Source of the DNA: an uncultured Anaerobutyricum sp.
GTDB taxonomy: Bacteria; Bacillota; Clostridia; Lachnospirales; Lachnospiraceae
Assembly: GCF_934307085.1 (NCBI RefSeq)
Contig: NZ_CAKRCF010000002.1
Coordinates: 1 to 64,000 of the forward strand
Direction: 5' to 3'
Length of the DNA: 64,000 bases
Every line of letters starts with the position of its first letter. The stretch's first letter is position 1. Below the pieces are notes generated by a model, which saw only the letters and a list, made by a program, of their open reading frames with translations, did no database searches and was not told the origin of the DNA. A program made the translations under genes and the position numbers. Below, piece by piece: positions 1-9,061 of this stretch.

Positions 1-25
1 GTTGCCCGATATACAACCGGGCAAC
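1..25. terminator. Hairpin at window edge
   Basis: A perfect 8-bp stem (GTTGCCCG/CGGGCAAC) with a 9-base loop starts at base 1. It lies downstream of the minus-strand alcohol dehydrogenase gene and could be its transcript end, or the end of a plus-strand unit entering from the left. A U-run in the minus direction would lie outside the window, so the orientation cannot be decided. Confidence 0.4.
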
Positions 26-73
26 ACAAAAATTTTATATTTTTTTAATTGTCTACTTGACGGGATGCACACC

Positions 74-129
74 AAAGTATTGATTTTGTGACTTTGTGTT
101 TTTTACAACGGAATCAAAATCAATACTTT
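74..129. repeat. 15-bp perfect inverted repeat
   Basis: Positions 74-88 and 115-129 are perfect reverse complements (AAAGTATTGATTTTG and its complement) around a 26-base spacer. The repeat lies between the end of the alcohol dehydrogenase gene and the window edge. It is not followed by a clear U-run, so it may be an RNA 3' stabiliser or an operator rather than a classic terminator. Nothing else is visible in 26-236. Confidence 0.4.
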
Positions 130-236
130 TAATCAGGCACTTTTATAGCAGATTTCTCCCTGCAGCGACTAAAGTCACAGATACGATTATAAGTGGGCTC
201 GGTTTTCGTCAACTTTAGACCGATACCTCGGAATTA

Positions 237-1367
237 CTACAATGCCTTTCTATATATCTCCGCAATTTCTTCCTGTGTAAATACCACTGGATTGTTTGCC
301 ACGCTTGCGGCGGATACTTTCATACAGTTTTCCGCCATCCACGGAATATCTTCCTCTGCGATACCAAGGTCGGACAACTTACATTCTAAATTAATTGCTT
401 TTAAAAGTTCACGTACTTTATCTGCACAATCTGCCGCAGATTCGCCACCAAAGATTTTCGCGATATTTCCGAATTTTTCTTCATCCCCTTTATAGGATGC
501 ATCAATAACTACTGGTGTTAAGGCTGCAAGACCCTGTCCGTGTACGATATTTTTCAGTCCACTAGCTGGGTGTTCCATTCCATGTGCAAGAGTTACACCA
601 GCTGTATTGATTACCATACCGCCGATTGTACTTGCTATTGTGATATTTTCCCACTCTTTTTTGCTTCCTGTTCCATTGTATACAGCAACAAGGTTATTCG
701 CAAGGAGTTCGATAGCGTATAGGCTTAATGCATCCGTAAGTGGCTGTGCGATTTTTGAGGTATAGGCTTCAATGTTATGACATAATGCGTCAAATGTAAC
801 GGATGCAAGTACTTTTTTCGGCATTGTCATCATACATTCCGGGTCTACGATAGACACTTTGGCTACAATGGCATTGCAGCGGAGAGACTTTTTATCTCCA
901 TTGTCAGGATTCGTAAGAACGGCAAATCCATTTCCCTCTGAGCCGGTACCGCAGGTTGTAGGAATAAGTACTAATGGCAGAGCATCATCACTGTGCAGAC
1001 GATTATAAATATAATCATTAATATCCCCATCATTTTTACTTAAAAATGCAATCGCTTTTGCACAATCCATGATACTTCCGCCGCCAATAGCAACGACGAC
1101 ATCACAGCCGTTCGCTTTTGCAAAATCTGCACCTTTCTGTGCTGTTGTTGTCAACGGATTCTGGCTTACTTTATCAAAAAGAGCGGTCTCTAAGCCTGCT
1201 ACTTTTAAGCTGTCATTTACTTTATCATAAAGACCAGACTTCTTCGCACTGCTTTTTCCAGTGACAATCAATGCTTTTTTACCATAAGGTTTCGTCAGTT
1301 CTCCTGTCTCTAAAACCTTTCCAGAACCAAATACAATATTTACCGGCAAAAAATAATTAAATTCCAT
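237..1367 (-). CDS. Iron-containing alcohol dehydrogenase (possible 4-hydroxybutyrate dehydrogenase)
   Basis: 376 residues, the usual length for group III metal-dependent alcohol dehydrogenases, cytoplasmic NAD(P)-linked reductases of short aldehydes. The NAD-binding GGGS motif is near residue 96. The metal site is recognisable as DALCHNIEAY (first Asp/His) followed by AHGMEHP and NIVHGQG, which supply the remaining His ligands. The start is ATG preceded by an AAGGAAAT-like ribosome site. It lies 147 bases downstream of a class III aminotransferase on the same strand and is probably co-transcribed. Because GABA transamination yields succinate semialdehyde, and 4-hydroxybutyrate dehydrogenases belong to this family, that reduction is a reasonable inference. 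Butanol or propanediol dehydrogenase activity cannot be excluded. Confidence 0.88.
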   Translation of the reverse strand: MEFNYFLPVNIVFGSGKVLETGELTKPYGKKALIVTGKSSAKKSGLYDKVNDSLKVAGLETALFDKVSQNPLTTTAQKGADFAKANGCDVVVAIGGGSIMDCAKAIAFLSKNDGDINDYIYNRLHSDDALPLVLIPTTCGTGSEGNGFAVLTNPDNGDKKSLRCNAIVAKVSIVDPECMMTMPKKVLASVTFDALCHNIEAYTSKIAQPLTDALSLYAIELLANNLVAVYNGTGSKKEWENITIASTIGGMVINTAGVTLAHGMEHPASGLKNIVHGQGLAALTPVVIDASYKGDEEKFGNIAKIFGGESAADCADKVRELLKAINLECKLSDLGIAEEDIPWMAENCMKVSAASVANNPVVFTQEEIAEIYRKAL

Positions 1368-1514
1368 GATATTTCCTTCTTTCTTTACTTTGCGAATATT
1401 ACGTTTCTAAAATATATTTAACACCAGCTTTTATTTTTTGCCAGTATTTTTTTATTTTACTTCTAATTTTTTATGTTCTAAAGTCATCTTTTTATATAAG
1501 AATTTACTACAACT

Positions 1515-2870
1515 CTATAAATTAGCTAAGATAGACTCCTCAAAAATCTTTAACCCTGCTTCCATCTGTTCCTCTGTCATACATAATGGTGCAAGAAATC
1601 TTATAACATTGCTGGACGAACCTGCATTTTCCAGTAAAAGTCCTTTCTGAAGTGCCGTCTGAATCAGTTTGGATACGAATTCTGGGTTTGGCTCTTTACT
1701 TTCTTTGTCTTTTACAAATTCTACACCGAGCATTCCGCCGATTCCTCTGACATCTCCAATTATATCATATTTTTCTTTCATTTTTTCAAATGCTTTTCTT
1801 ACGACAGAACCGATATGGAGAGATCTTGCACAGTAATCTTCCTCTTTCATGATTTCCATTGTCTTGATTGCTGCTGCACAAGCTAATGGGTTACCACAGT
1901 AAGTACCTCCTATTGTCCCTGCAGGAGCTGCATCCATAACTTCTTCTCTTGCACTGATGGCACTGATTGGCACGCCTGCACCCATAGATTTCGCTGTAGC
2001 AATAATGTCCGGTGCTGCCCCTGCCTCTTTCCAATACTCTGATGTAAAGTATTTTCCTGTACGGCAATTACCGCACTGTACTTCATCTGCAATAAGCATG
2101 ATGCCATTATCATCACAAATCTTGCGAAGTTTCTTTATAAATTCGATTGGAGCAGGAATAAATCCGCCCTCGCCCTGTAACGGTTCAATAATAATTGCTG
2201 CCACATCATTTGCCGGAGCTGCCTCATCAAAAAGCTTTAACAGATTATCAATATAATACTGAATTGCCTCTTCCTCGCTGTATCCTTTTGGTGCACGATA
2301 TAAATATGGGTATTCTGCACGATAAATTCCTGAAGGGAAAGGCCCCATACCAAGAGCATATGCTTTCTTTGCTGTTAATGCCATTGTAAGGTTCGTTCTT
2401 CCATGAAATGCTCCAGAAAAACAAATGATATTATTTCTTCCTGTATATGCTTTTGCAATCTTAATCGCATTCTCATCTGCCTCTGCACCAGAGTTTGCAA
2501 AATATGTTTTCATCTTCCCTCCCTTACATGGAACTGTCTCATTAAACATTTCTGCAAGCTTTACATATCCTTCATGAACATATACATTAAAAATTCCGTG
2601 AAAATATTTTTCTGCCTGTGCCTTTACCGCCTCAACGACCTCCGGTCTGCTGTAACCGATATTCAGTACACCAACACCACCAATCCAGTCGAGGAACTTA
2701 TTACCGTCCACATCCTCAAGCATTGCGCCCTCGCCTTTCTCCATGCAGATTGGATAAGTACTTCCGCATAAACCTTTGGGAACTGCCTCATTTCTTCTAT
2801 CTAAAATAGCCTTTGCCTTTGCTCCCGGTACACTTCCTGTCACTATTTCCGGTAATGCCTCTCTTAACAT
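1515..2870 (-). CDS. gabT: Class III aminotransferase, 4-aminobutyrate aminotransferase-like
   Basis: 451 residues; PLP-dependent class III aminotransferase, expected to move an amino group from an omega-amine such as GABA to 2-oxoglutarate. Visible marks are the substrate and cofactor segment NSGAEADENAIKIA near residue 125, the PLP-Asp segment IADEVQCGNCRTGK near 265 and the Schiff-base Lys in ATAKSMGAG near 290. The ATG has a strong AAGGAGG site 8 bases upstream. It is the first gene of a probable two-gene unit with the iron alcohol dehydrogenase, and a divergently terminated PucR regulator lies upstream. Ornithine or another omega-amino acid could be the true substrate, so the symbol is a family-level assignment. 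Confidence 0.85.
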   Translation of the reverse strand: MLREALPEIVTGSVPGAKAKAILDRRNEAVPKGLCGSTYPICMEKGEGAMLEDVDGNKFLDWIGGVGVLNIGYSRPEVVEAVKAQAEKYFHGIFNVYVHEGYVKLAEMFNETVPCKGGKMKTYFANSGAEADENAIKIAKAYTGRNNIICFSGAFHGRTNLTMALTAKKAYALGMGPFPSGIYRAEYPYLYRAPKGYSEEEAIQYYIDNLLKLFDEAAPANDVAAIIIEPLQGEGGFIPAPIEFIKKLRKICDDNGIMLIADEVQCGNCRTGKYFTSEYWKEAGAAPDIIATAKSMGAGVPISAISAREEVMDAAPAGTIGGTYCGNPLACAAAIKTMEIMKEEDYCARSLHIGSVVRKAFEKMKEKYDIIGDVRGIGGMLGVEFVKDKESKEPNPEFVSKLIQTALQKGLLLENAGSSSNVIRFLAPLCMTEEQMEAGLKIFEESILANL

Positions 2871-2937
2871 ATCGAATTCCTCCTTAATTCTAAATGTATT
2901 TCTGGAATCATTTTTAAAATTATTCTTGACATTTCCT

Positions 2938-2960
2938 AGAGCGTATTTGAAAAATGCTTT
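2938..2960 (+). repeat. Solo end of dispersed GTGTTTGAAAAATGCT element
   Basis: The segment reads AGAGCGTATTTGAAAAATGC plus TTT and matches the inverted ends of the elements at 24471, 36802 and 51269. Only one end is present, so this is a decayed or solo copy in the leader of the aminotransferase gene. Confidence 0.5.
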
Positions 2961-3003
2961 AGTCTTCTTATAAAATCAAGCATACAAAATTCCGTAAATA
3001 CAT

Positions 3004-3041
3004 AAAAAAAGATGCAATCCCAGCGTTTGCTGTTATTGCAC
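3004..3041 (-). terminator. Terminator of the PucR-family gene
   Basis: Read on the minus strand, a stem TGCAAT/ATTGCA with an inner CAGC/GCTG stem is followed by seven U. It lies 114 bases past the regulator stop and before the aminotransferase promoter region, so it separates the two units. No gene is seen in 2871-3154. Confidence 0.7.
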
Positions 3042-3154
3042 CTTTGCTTGTTTCTTATTTATTTCATGGCATTACTATAACACAATTCTTTAATATTACC
3101 ATCGTCATGATACACAAGATTATTGTGCAGCATTCATAATTGCTGTTGCATTCA

Positions 3155-4336
3155 TCAAACCAGTTTCAAAAATTCATCAATCTGATAGGCTAAATACCAG
3201 TCACTTCTATCTTTGGTAGAATTGAGTTCTTTCCCTGTGATTTCCGCGATTTTTTTCAAATGATAGGAAACCGTATTTCTATGCAAAAAACATTCCGTTG
3301 CTACTTCACCAATATTGCCGTTAGTTTCGAGATAGCATTTCAAAATACGAATATATTCACTTCCTGTCTCTTTATCAAATCTCTCTAATTCTCCAAGCAT
3401 TTTTTCACGATATTTCTCCAGTTTTTTTGTACTGTCTATGGACAACCAAAGCTTACTTATGCCAAGTTCCTCTTCCTGACAGATATTTTTACCTTTTTCC
3501 CTTCCCCATCGGCATAAATAAGATAAATCTCTATATTTCTCCCACAGATTTTTCACCATAGTTTCTTCATCACCTACTGCCATATGAAGCTTTTTTTGCC
3601 CGGAAAAACTTTTAGAAAATATTTTTATCTGTTCAATTACCTCTTCTCGTTCTGCTCCCACCGGAATTTTTGCTATGAGTGTAATATACAGGTCACGCTG
3701 AAAGATAACAGATAGTACTTTTTTCTGTGCAAATATTTGCTGGCACTGGCGGATAAAGCGATAAAAGAACTGTGTATTATCAAATTTATCTTCTGTGGCT
3801 TTATTTGCTGGAAAATAACACTGAATCATAAAGAGTTCTGTATCTTTATGAATCTGATTTTCATGCAAAACAGGCATATACTGCTGTTCTTCTTTGCGAG
3901 AAAATATCGCTTTCTGTAGTGCTGTCTCCAGTCCATCCTGTTCCTGCATTGTCTTATAAATCAAATTACATAAATCCCGATTAAAATCTACAAGATGGAC
4001 TTCCCACGGTAATGTAAAAACAGGAAATCCCATTTTTTCACTGTACACCATGACGCTCCTCGGTATATTAGTAATGTATTTTCCAATGTTAATAACCAGA
4101 CCACTTGCACCTGTTTCATGCAGACTTTTTACAAATTGAACAAGTGATTCCTCGTCTTTTTCCCCAATTCCTGTTGTAACAATCAGCTCCCTGCCTTTTA
4201 AAAAAGAGACATAATCCATCTCCTCAACGGTATGTACCCAATCAACAAGATTTCTTAAGCCTCTTCTTCCGGCAACTAGCTTCATATTGTAACGGTGCAA
4301 TGCCACCTCATAAATTTCTTCCAATATTATCGCCAT
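3155..4336 (-). CDS. PucR-family transcriptional regulator
   Basis: 393 residues from the ATG at 4336, which has a GGGGTGAGG site just upstream; an earlier in-frame Met would overlap the preceding gene. The N-terminal half is a PucR-type ligand domain: residues 10-125 carry the family pattern LVDWVHTVEEMDYV followed by LKGRELIVTTGIG. The C-terminus is a PucR helix-turn-helix with the characteristic ECFLHRNTVSYHLKKI near residue 345. PucR-type regulators control purine or amino acid catabolism; some control GABA or proline use. The downstream aminotransferase and dehydrogenase genes are the obvious targets, though this is inferred from position. It starts 13 bases after the DUF1934 gene and may be transcribed with ddl. 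Confidence 0.88.
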   Translation of the reverse strand: MAIILEEIYEVALHRYNMKLVAGRRGLRNLVDWVHTVEEMDYVSFLKGRELIVTTGIGEKDEESLVQFVKSLHETGASGLVINIGKYITNIPRSVMVYSEKMGFPVFTLPWEVHLVDFNRDLCNLIYKTMQEQDGLETALQKAIFSRKEEQQYMPVLHENQIHKDTELFMIQCYFPANKATEDKFDNTQFFYRFIRQCQQIFAQKKVLSVIFQRDLYITLIAKIPVGAEREEVIEQIKIFSKSFSGQKKLHMAVGDEETMVKNLWEKYRDLSYLCRWGREKGKNICQEEELGISKLWLSIDSTKKLEKYREKMLGELERFDKETGSEYIRILKCYLETNGNIGEVATECFLHRNTVSYHLKKIAEITGKELNSTKDRSDWYLAYQIDEFLKLV

Positions 4337-4349
4337 TGTTGCCTCACCC

Positions 4350-4775
4350 CTATTCCATAAACTTTGCAAGCACTGTCAGATCATAATCTGATACCAACAT
4401 CCCGTTCATGATAAGAGAATATTTAAGTTGTAATTTAAAATGTGCATCTCCATGTAATACACGAATCTTTTTCGTATCAGATACTAACTCCATTGGACCT
4501 GCCGGAGACTGATAAATACACTTTTTATTATGTTCTGCGTCAAATACCAACATAGAATTAAAATTACCTGCTCCAGTTTTTCGAAGTTCCACGCTTCCCG
4601 GAGAAATAGTGAGGCGATTCTTAATAATCGCCCCTTCTTCTGTACGTTCGGAATAAAAAATGTAATGCACTCCATTTTTATGAATATAACTTCCCTCGGT
4701 AACCAGTGTCACCGGCTCTTCCTGATCAAAGCCTTTTTGAATCCCGGTTATTGTAAGCCAAACCTTTCTTGCCAT
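4350..4775 (-). CDS. DUF1934 family beta-barrel protein
   Basis: 141 residues, cytosolic, no signal. The order of strands and conserved residues (VWLTITGIQ at the start, EGSYIHKNGVHYIFY near 27, the RKTGAGNFNSMLVF segment near 65 and LKYSLIMNG near 115) matches the DUF1934/YwiB family, which has a calycin-like barrel and no established biochemical role. It begins 4 bases after the ddl stop, without a strong ribosome site, so translation may be coupled to ddl. The PucR gene follows. In other Firmicutes the family often sits near argS or cell-wall genes. Confidence 0.82.
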   Translation of the reverse strand: MARKVWLTITGIQKGFDQEEPVTLVTEGSYIHKNGVHYIFYSERTEEGAIIKNRLTISPGSVELRKTGAGNFNSMLVFDAEHNKKCIYQSPAGPMELVSDTKKIRVLHGDAHFKLQLKYSLIMNGMLVSDYDLTVLAKFME

Positions 4776-4779
4776 AACT

Positions 4780-5841
4780 TTACACGTCGTATCTGTTCAT
4801 AGCAAGATCAATCAACTTCTGAACAAGAGCCTTTTTATTAAGCCCTCTTGCCTCCCACAGCATTGGATACATACTGATTGCTGTGAATCCTGGAAGTGTA
4901 TTAATCTCATTAAATACCACTTCATTTGTATCCTTTGTCAGGAAGAAGTCTACTCTGGATAATCCAGAACAATCTAACGCTTTAAAGATTGCTACGGCAT
5001 CCTGACGAATTTCTTCTGCCTTGCCTTCTGGAAGTTCTGGATCTACAACTGTTCTGGATTCTTCATTATTATACTTAGCATCATAGCTGTAGAATTCTTC
5101 TGCAGATAATACTTCACCAACTCCAGAAGCTTTTGGCTCATTCATTCCAAGAACACCACATTCAATCTCACGTCCTACGATTGTCTCTTCAACTAAAATC
5201 TTAAAATCGTGTTTTGCTGCAAGATTCAGTGCATCAATAAGCTCTTCTCTGTTCTCTGCCTTGCTGACACCCTGAGAAGAACCTGCCTTAGAAGGCTTTA
5301 CAAAAACAGGATATGGAACACCTGCTTCTACTCTTGCTACCACTTCATCCATATGGGCAAGTTCATGTCTTCTTACCCCAACAAACTTAGCCTGGCGTAC
5401 TCCGATAGAATCTACAATAATCTTTGTATAGAACTTATCCATGGAACATGCAGATGCCAGCACCCCACATCCCACATAAGGAATAGCTGCAAGTTCTAAA
5501 AGTCCCTGAACAGTTCCATCTTCACCATTCATACCATGAAGAACAGGGAATACAACATCGATAGAAATACGATCTGTCTTGCCCTCTCTCTCTAAAAGAA
5601 GTTCCTTACTTCCTGTATCTGGACAGATATATGCACTTGTCTTACTATTCACCCAGGAATCATCTTCTAAATGGTCAATTCGATCGATGAGTTTCCACTG
5701 TCCATCCTTTGTAATCCCTACCATGATTACGTTATAAATATCTGTATCAATATTCTCAATTACTGTTTTTGCTGAAACAAGAGAAACGTCATGTTCTGAA
5801 GACTTTCCTCCCATAAGCACTACTATATTTTTATTAGCCAA
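4780..5841 (-). CDS. ddl: D-alanine--D-alanine ligase
   Basis: 353 residues; ATP-grasp enzyme that joins two D-alanines for peptidoglycan precursor synthesis in the cytoplasm. Marks in order: the N-terminal GGKSSEHDVSLVSAKT, PVLHGMNGEDGTVQG near residue 97, ATP-grasp PVFVKPSKAGSSQGVSKA near 172, the EFYSYDAKYNN omega-loop with the Tyr seen in D-Ala-D-Ala ligases, and the Mg-binding FNEINTLPGFT near 313. The start is a TTG with AAAGGGTG upstream, an unusual but well-supported initiation site. It heads a minus-strand set with DUF1934 and the PucR gene. A D-Ala-D-Lac or D-Ala-D-Ser ligase is less likely, since no van genes accompany it. Confidence 0.93.
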   Translation of the reverse strand: MANKNIVVLMGGKSSEHDVSLVSAKTVIENIDTDIYNVIMVGITKDGQWKLIDRIDHLEDDSWVNSKTSAYICPDTGSKELLLEREGKTDRISIDVVFPVLHGMNGEDGTVQGLLELAAIPYVGCGVLASACSMDKFYTKIIVDSIGVRQAKFVGVRRHELAHMDEVVARVEAGVPYPVFVKPSKAGSSQGVSKAENREELIDALNLAAKHDFKILVEETIVGREIECGVLGMNEPKASGVGEVLSAEEFYSYDAKYNNEESRTVVDPELPEGKAEEIRQDAVAIFKALDCSGLSRVDFFLTKDTNEVVFNEINTLPGFTAISMYPMLWEARGLNKKALVQKLIDLAMNRYDV

Positions 5842-6152
5842 AATTATTCACCCTTTCAAATTTTCAAAGCTTTTGATTCACTTCAAGCCCTATTCTAGCA
5901 CATTGAAAAGCTTTTGAATACCAGTTTTTTAAAGATTTTGTATTTCTTAAGGTTCATACAAACCGCCTGTATACTATGTTTTTAGCATATCTGTTTTCAA
6001 TTCATCCTTATATCTACAACTGAGCATATACCAAAAAGTAAGATCTATAACCAATCGTATGTGCTACACACATTAAGTTCTATTGGTATCTGTATGTAGC
6101 GAACTTAATTAAATTGGCTCATTTATAGTAACTTAAATTGAACCATATCACA
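5842..6152. other. Intergenic region with short inverted repeats, no gene seen
   Basis: No open frame with a ribosome site was found. Visible structure is a 9-bp inverted repeat ATTAAGTTC/GAACTTAAT (6072-6080 and 6101-6109) and two AAGCTTTTGA-type repeats at about 5862-5925. These may be operator or promoter elements of ddl, but nothing fixes their role. Confidence 0.4.
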
Positions 6153-6187
6153 CAAAAAAGGCCGGACACTATATTTATCCGACCTTT
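6153..6187 (-). terminator. Terminator of the secreted metallopeptidase gene
   Basis: On the minus strand an AGGTCGGA/TCCGGCCT stem (one G-U pair) is followed by a run of U. It lies 75 bases beyond the stop of the metallopeptidase gene. Confidence 0.75.
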
Positions 6188-6260
6188 CTCATTAAATCCT
6201 ATACAACTATAAATTAGAAATGATTACTATCAAAAAAATAACTCTATGTATATCTGTCTT

Positions 6261-7232
6261 TTAGAAATACATCCAATAATAATTCTTAAACCAGTTGATG
6301 TCACTGTTAGAAACAGACTCAACTATCTTGTTAATATAAGCGTATGTCTTTGGACGCTGGCTCTTTAATGCAGATGGATTCTCTGTGTAGTCACGGAAAG
6401 ATTCTGCAAAATATTCTCCTGCATCCTGTGTTACATATGCTTTATTATTACCAACATATGCATTCTTCTCTGCATTATAAATGCTCTTAAATTCAGAAGT
6501 CTCATCTGCACTGTCTTTTAATGCAGCTACAAAGTGACCTAATTCATGCAGTAAATAAGATGACTGACCTCTCTTTAATTCGATTTTCTTTTTACTTACA
6601 CTAAATACACCTGTTGTATTTAAGGAAGAATTAATAGCAAAACTAAATCCAAGGTTCGTATATGCATTATAAACTTTAGAATCTACATGTCCCTTAATAT
6701 CACTGAAACTGGAAATTGCAAATCCAGATGTTGCAACAGCTGTAGATGCAGAACTTCTATTGCTTGTAGTAGTTCCTAAATCTGTCTGTGTTGTCTTAAC
6801 AGTTGTAACTACCGTAGTCTTGATTGTCTGAACTTTAGATTTCTTCTTTGTTGATGTCTTCTGTGTTGTCTGAATGGTTGTCTCTGTTACAGTCTGAACT
6901 GTTGCACTCTTTTTGGTGCTTTTCTTTTTAGAAGTTTTCTTCTTTGTTACAGTCTTTGTTGTCGTTGCTGCTTTTTTAAGAGTTTTCTTCTTTGTTGTCG
7001 TCTTTGTAGATTTCTTTACAGTAACCTTCGGGGCTTTTGCAAGAGGAACTTCTTCTTCTCCTGCTACAATCTCATCCGTACCTGTTTCCGGCATCGTCTC
7101 GGTAATATCCGCAACGACTGTAGCTCCTGTGCCGCCATTACCTGTATATAAGATAATGCTTGCACATAAAACAAATGCGATGACAAGATATGTTGCCGAA
7201 ATCGCAAACGACTTGTTACCTGTTTCTCTCAT
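6261..7232 (-). CDS. Secreted lethal-factor-like (ATLF) zinc metallopeptidase
   Basis: 323 residues. The N-terminus has one membrane segment or uncleaved signal (residues 10-30). Residues 70-165 form a Thr/Lys-rich stalk with repeated KKxTKK and TxQT units. The C-terminal 150 residues carry the zinc site HELGHFV near 231 and the third-ligand helix GEYFAESFRDY near 275, the pattern of the anthrax lethal factor C-terminal (ATLF) domain. It probably acts outside the membrane or at the spore or cell surface; the substrate is unknown. The ATG has a GAGGAGG site. The stalk is basic and low in complexity, suggesting wall or polyanion contact. It sits downstream of a transglutaminase-fold lipoprotein on the same strand and has its own terminator. 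Confidence 0.82.
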   Translation of the reverse strand: MRETGNKSFAISATYLVIAFVLCASIILYTGNGGTGATVVADITETMPETGTDEIVAGEEEVPLAKAPKVTVKKSTKTTTKKKTLKKAATTTKTVTKKKTSKKKSTKKSATVQTVTETTIQTTQKTSTKKKSKVQTIKTTVVTTVKTTQTDLGTTTSNRSSASTAVATSGFAISSFSDIKGHVDSKVYNAYTNLGFSFAINSSLNTTGVFSVSKKKIELKRGQSSYLLHELGHFVAALKDSADETSEFKSIYNAEKNAYVGNNKAYVTQDAGEYFAESFRDYTENPSALKSQRPKTYAYINKIVESVSNSDINWFKNYYWMYF

Positions 7233-7329
7233 AAAGCCTCCTCCTCTTCTGATAAGTGCCTAGCTTATGGCATTACCAAATGTTACGAGTTTATTATGAG
7301 AATGTGCGGGGATGAGAGCTTACGCTCTC

Positions 7330-8283
7330 TTATTCTACAAAAAAACCGTCTATATCTAGTAGAGATATACACGGCCGCTCATAATATTTGATAATATTAT
7401 CCACCCATCCTTGTTCTTCAAGATATGTACTGATCCACGCATGATAAATATTTGCTGCATAGCCAATATCAAGACGGGTTGGAATCCCGGAAGAACGAAG
7501 CATCACTGTCATTAATGCCGCGTAATCAAAACAGATTCCCTTCTTTGTCCGAAGTGTCTCATCTACATTCGGCAAATATCCACTCTTTACTGCAGCTGCC
7601 TTCTCATCATCATATACGATGTTCTTTACCACATATTCATATACCGCCTGTACCGCTTCAATCTCTGTTTTATCCTTAGTAAGTTTCTTTGCCAACGCAA
7701 TCGCTTTCGTATTTTTATTAAAATTTACATACTGATTCGAATATAAAAATGGCAAAGCTTCATTTTCTAATGTTACTTCTACCGTCTTTGTAAAAATAAC
7801 AGCATATCTGTTATCTCCTACATTCTCATATGCTGTCACTGCATAGTTTCCATCTCCGGCAGTTAATGGTAAGGCACTGTACTTTCCATTCGAATCAAAA
7901 TAGTATCGGTATGGAATATTATCGCTTCCTTCTATCTGAATCATCAATTTATCCGCACTCCCTGTATACGCTGCCATAAAATATCCCTGGTCCGTATGCG
8001 ATAAATCAAACTTTACTCCTTCATTCTCCTCCACCGCTTTTTCATCTACTGTTGGCAGAAATAACTTATCTTTATGATAATAATTGGGAATCCTTTTCTC
8101 TTTCTGCAAATCATCCTTGTCTGTCACCTGGGTCTGTTCTTCACTCTTCTCCAGATCGGATCCCGAACCTTTTTGTGTCTTATTACCAGAATCGGATGCC
8201 CCGCAACCCACGAGACAAAATATAAGTAAAAAAATACTTCCCGTCCATAACAGACGGGAAAATCGTTGTTTTTTATTTTTCAT
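7330..8283 (-). CDS. Transglutaminase-like domain lipoprotein
   Basis: 317 residues. A lipoprotein signal ends in LVGC at residue 27, followed by an acidic, Ser-rich linker to about 60. The C-terminal third is a transglutaminase/protease-like core: Cys in KKGICFDYAAL near 250, His in IYHAWIST near 280 and Asp in WVDN near 293, so the triad is intact. The middle part (residues 75-190) is an uncharacterised beta-rich region. It is expected on the outer face of the membrane, acting on peptidoglycan peptides or surface proteins. The ribosome site is weak. It lies between spoIIR and the metallopeptidase gene, all on the minus strand. Confidence 0.82.
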   Translation of the reverse strand: MKNKKQRFSRLLWTGSIFLLIFCLVGCGASDSGNKTQKGSGSDLEKSEEQTQVTDKDDLQKEKRIPNYYHKDKLFLPTVDEKAVEENEGVKFDLSHTDQGYFMAAYTGSADKLMIQIEGSDNIPYRYYFDSNGKYSALPLTAGDGNYAVTAYENVGDNRYAVIFTKTVEVTLENEALPFLYSNQYVNFNKNTKAIALAKKLTKDKTEIEAVQAVYEYVVKNIVYDDEKAAAVKSGYLPNVDETLRTKKGICFDYAALMTVMLRSSGIPTRLDIGYAANIYHAWISTYLEEQGWVDNIIKYYERPCISLLDIDGFFVE

Positions 8284-8319
8284 TTTTGAGTTACCGTCCC
8301 TATGCTATATTACTTAAGA

Positions 8320-8877
8320 TTATAACCTATTCCATAAAAAGTTCCAAGAAGGTAACAAAATCTTTTTCCATTGTTTTTCCCCGGTTTTAGAGAGCTTAAA
8401 CTTCTTCTCTGGTGTATAGCAAAGCTTCGGATAAAAAGCGCACCACCAATTATGTCCCTGTGCCTTGCCAATATCCACCCGCAGTGCCTGATATTCTCCT
8501 GCAGGAAAGATTGCCTCTCCATAATGTCGAATTGGAAATCGCTCTTTTGTAAAATAAACACGGACAGGCTTTCTGTCTGAAGCATTTGCTGCCACCTGAG
8601 CAATTTCATCTATCTTTGACTCCAAATATCGCTTTAATTCCTGTGCAGAATCTGCTCTGTCCACATCCTCCTTTACATATCGCAAAACTGCATCTCGAAC
8701 AACAAGCTTTCTTTTTTGTGCCTCCTTTTCATCAGAATCTGCTCTTACATGAAATCGCAGGGTATTCTCATATATAGGACTACTTTCTTCAACATAAGCC
8801 TGGCATACTATACTGCCACTTAATAACAAAAATAAGAAAATTGTAAAAAGTGTTCTCATTCTATTAAAAGTTTTCAT
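8320..8877 (-). CDS. spoIIR: Stage II sporulation protein R
   Basis: 185 residues with an N-terminal signal segment (about 10-28). The family core is clear: the LRFHVRADSDEKEAQKRK segment near residue 41, VRDAVLRY near 61, RVYFTKERFPIRHYGEAIFPAGEY-type text from 107 and GHNWWCAFYPKLCY near 143. SpoIIR is made in the forespore under sigma F, exported to the intermembrane space, and triggers SpoIIGA to process pro-sigma E. The protein is somewhat shorter than the B. subtilis one, ending soon after the LCY motif. No strong ribosome site is visible at this ATG. Confidence 0.9.
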   Translation of the reverse strand: MKTFNRMRTLFTIFLFLLLSGSIVCQAYVEESSPIYENTLRFHVRADSDEKEAQKRKLVVRDAVLRYVKEDVDRADSAQELKRYLESKIDEIAQVAANASDRKPVRVYFTKERFPIRHYGEAIFPAGEYQALRVDIGKAQGHNWWCAFYPKLCYTPEKKFKLSKTGEKQWKKILLPSWNFLWNRL

Positions 8878-9061
8878 AGGTAAAGTATGGACACTTCACA
8901 AAGATTCATTCAATAAATACTTTTATTTTTTATCGTCTCGACAATCATTTGAAAAACCAATCTTTTTCATAACTTCTCCAAAGTGTACCTGTAACATTAA
9001 AATCAATCTACCCACCCCAAAGTACGATATCTATCTTCATCTAACTAATTCGTCTCATTCT

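Noticed and set aside
6913-7263. A 116-residue plus-strand open frame rich in Val and Phe
   Set aside because: It is the antisense image of the Lys/Thr-rich stalk of the metallopeptidase; the minus-strand gene has a signal segment, ribosome site and catalytic motif.
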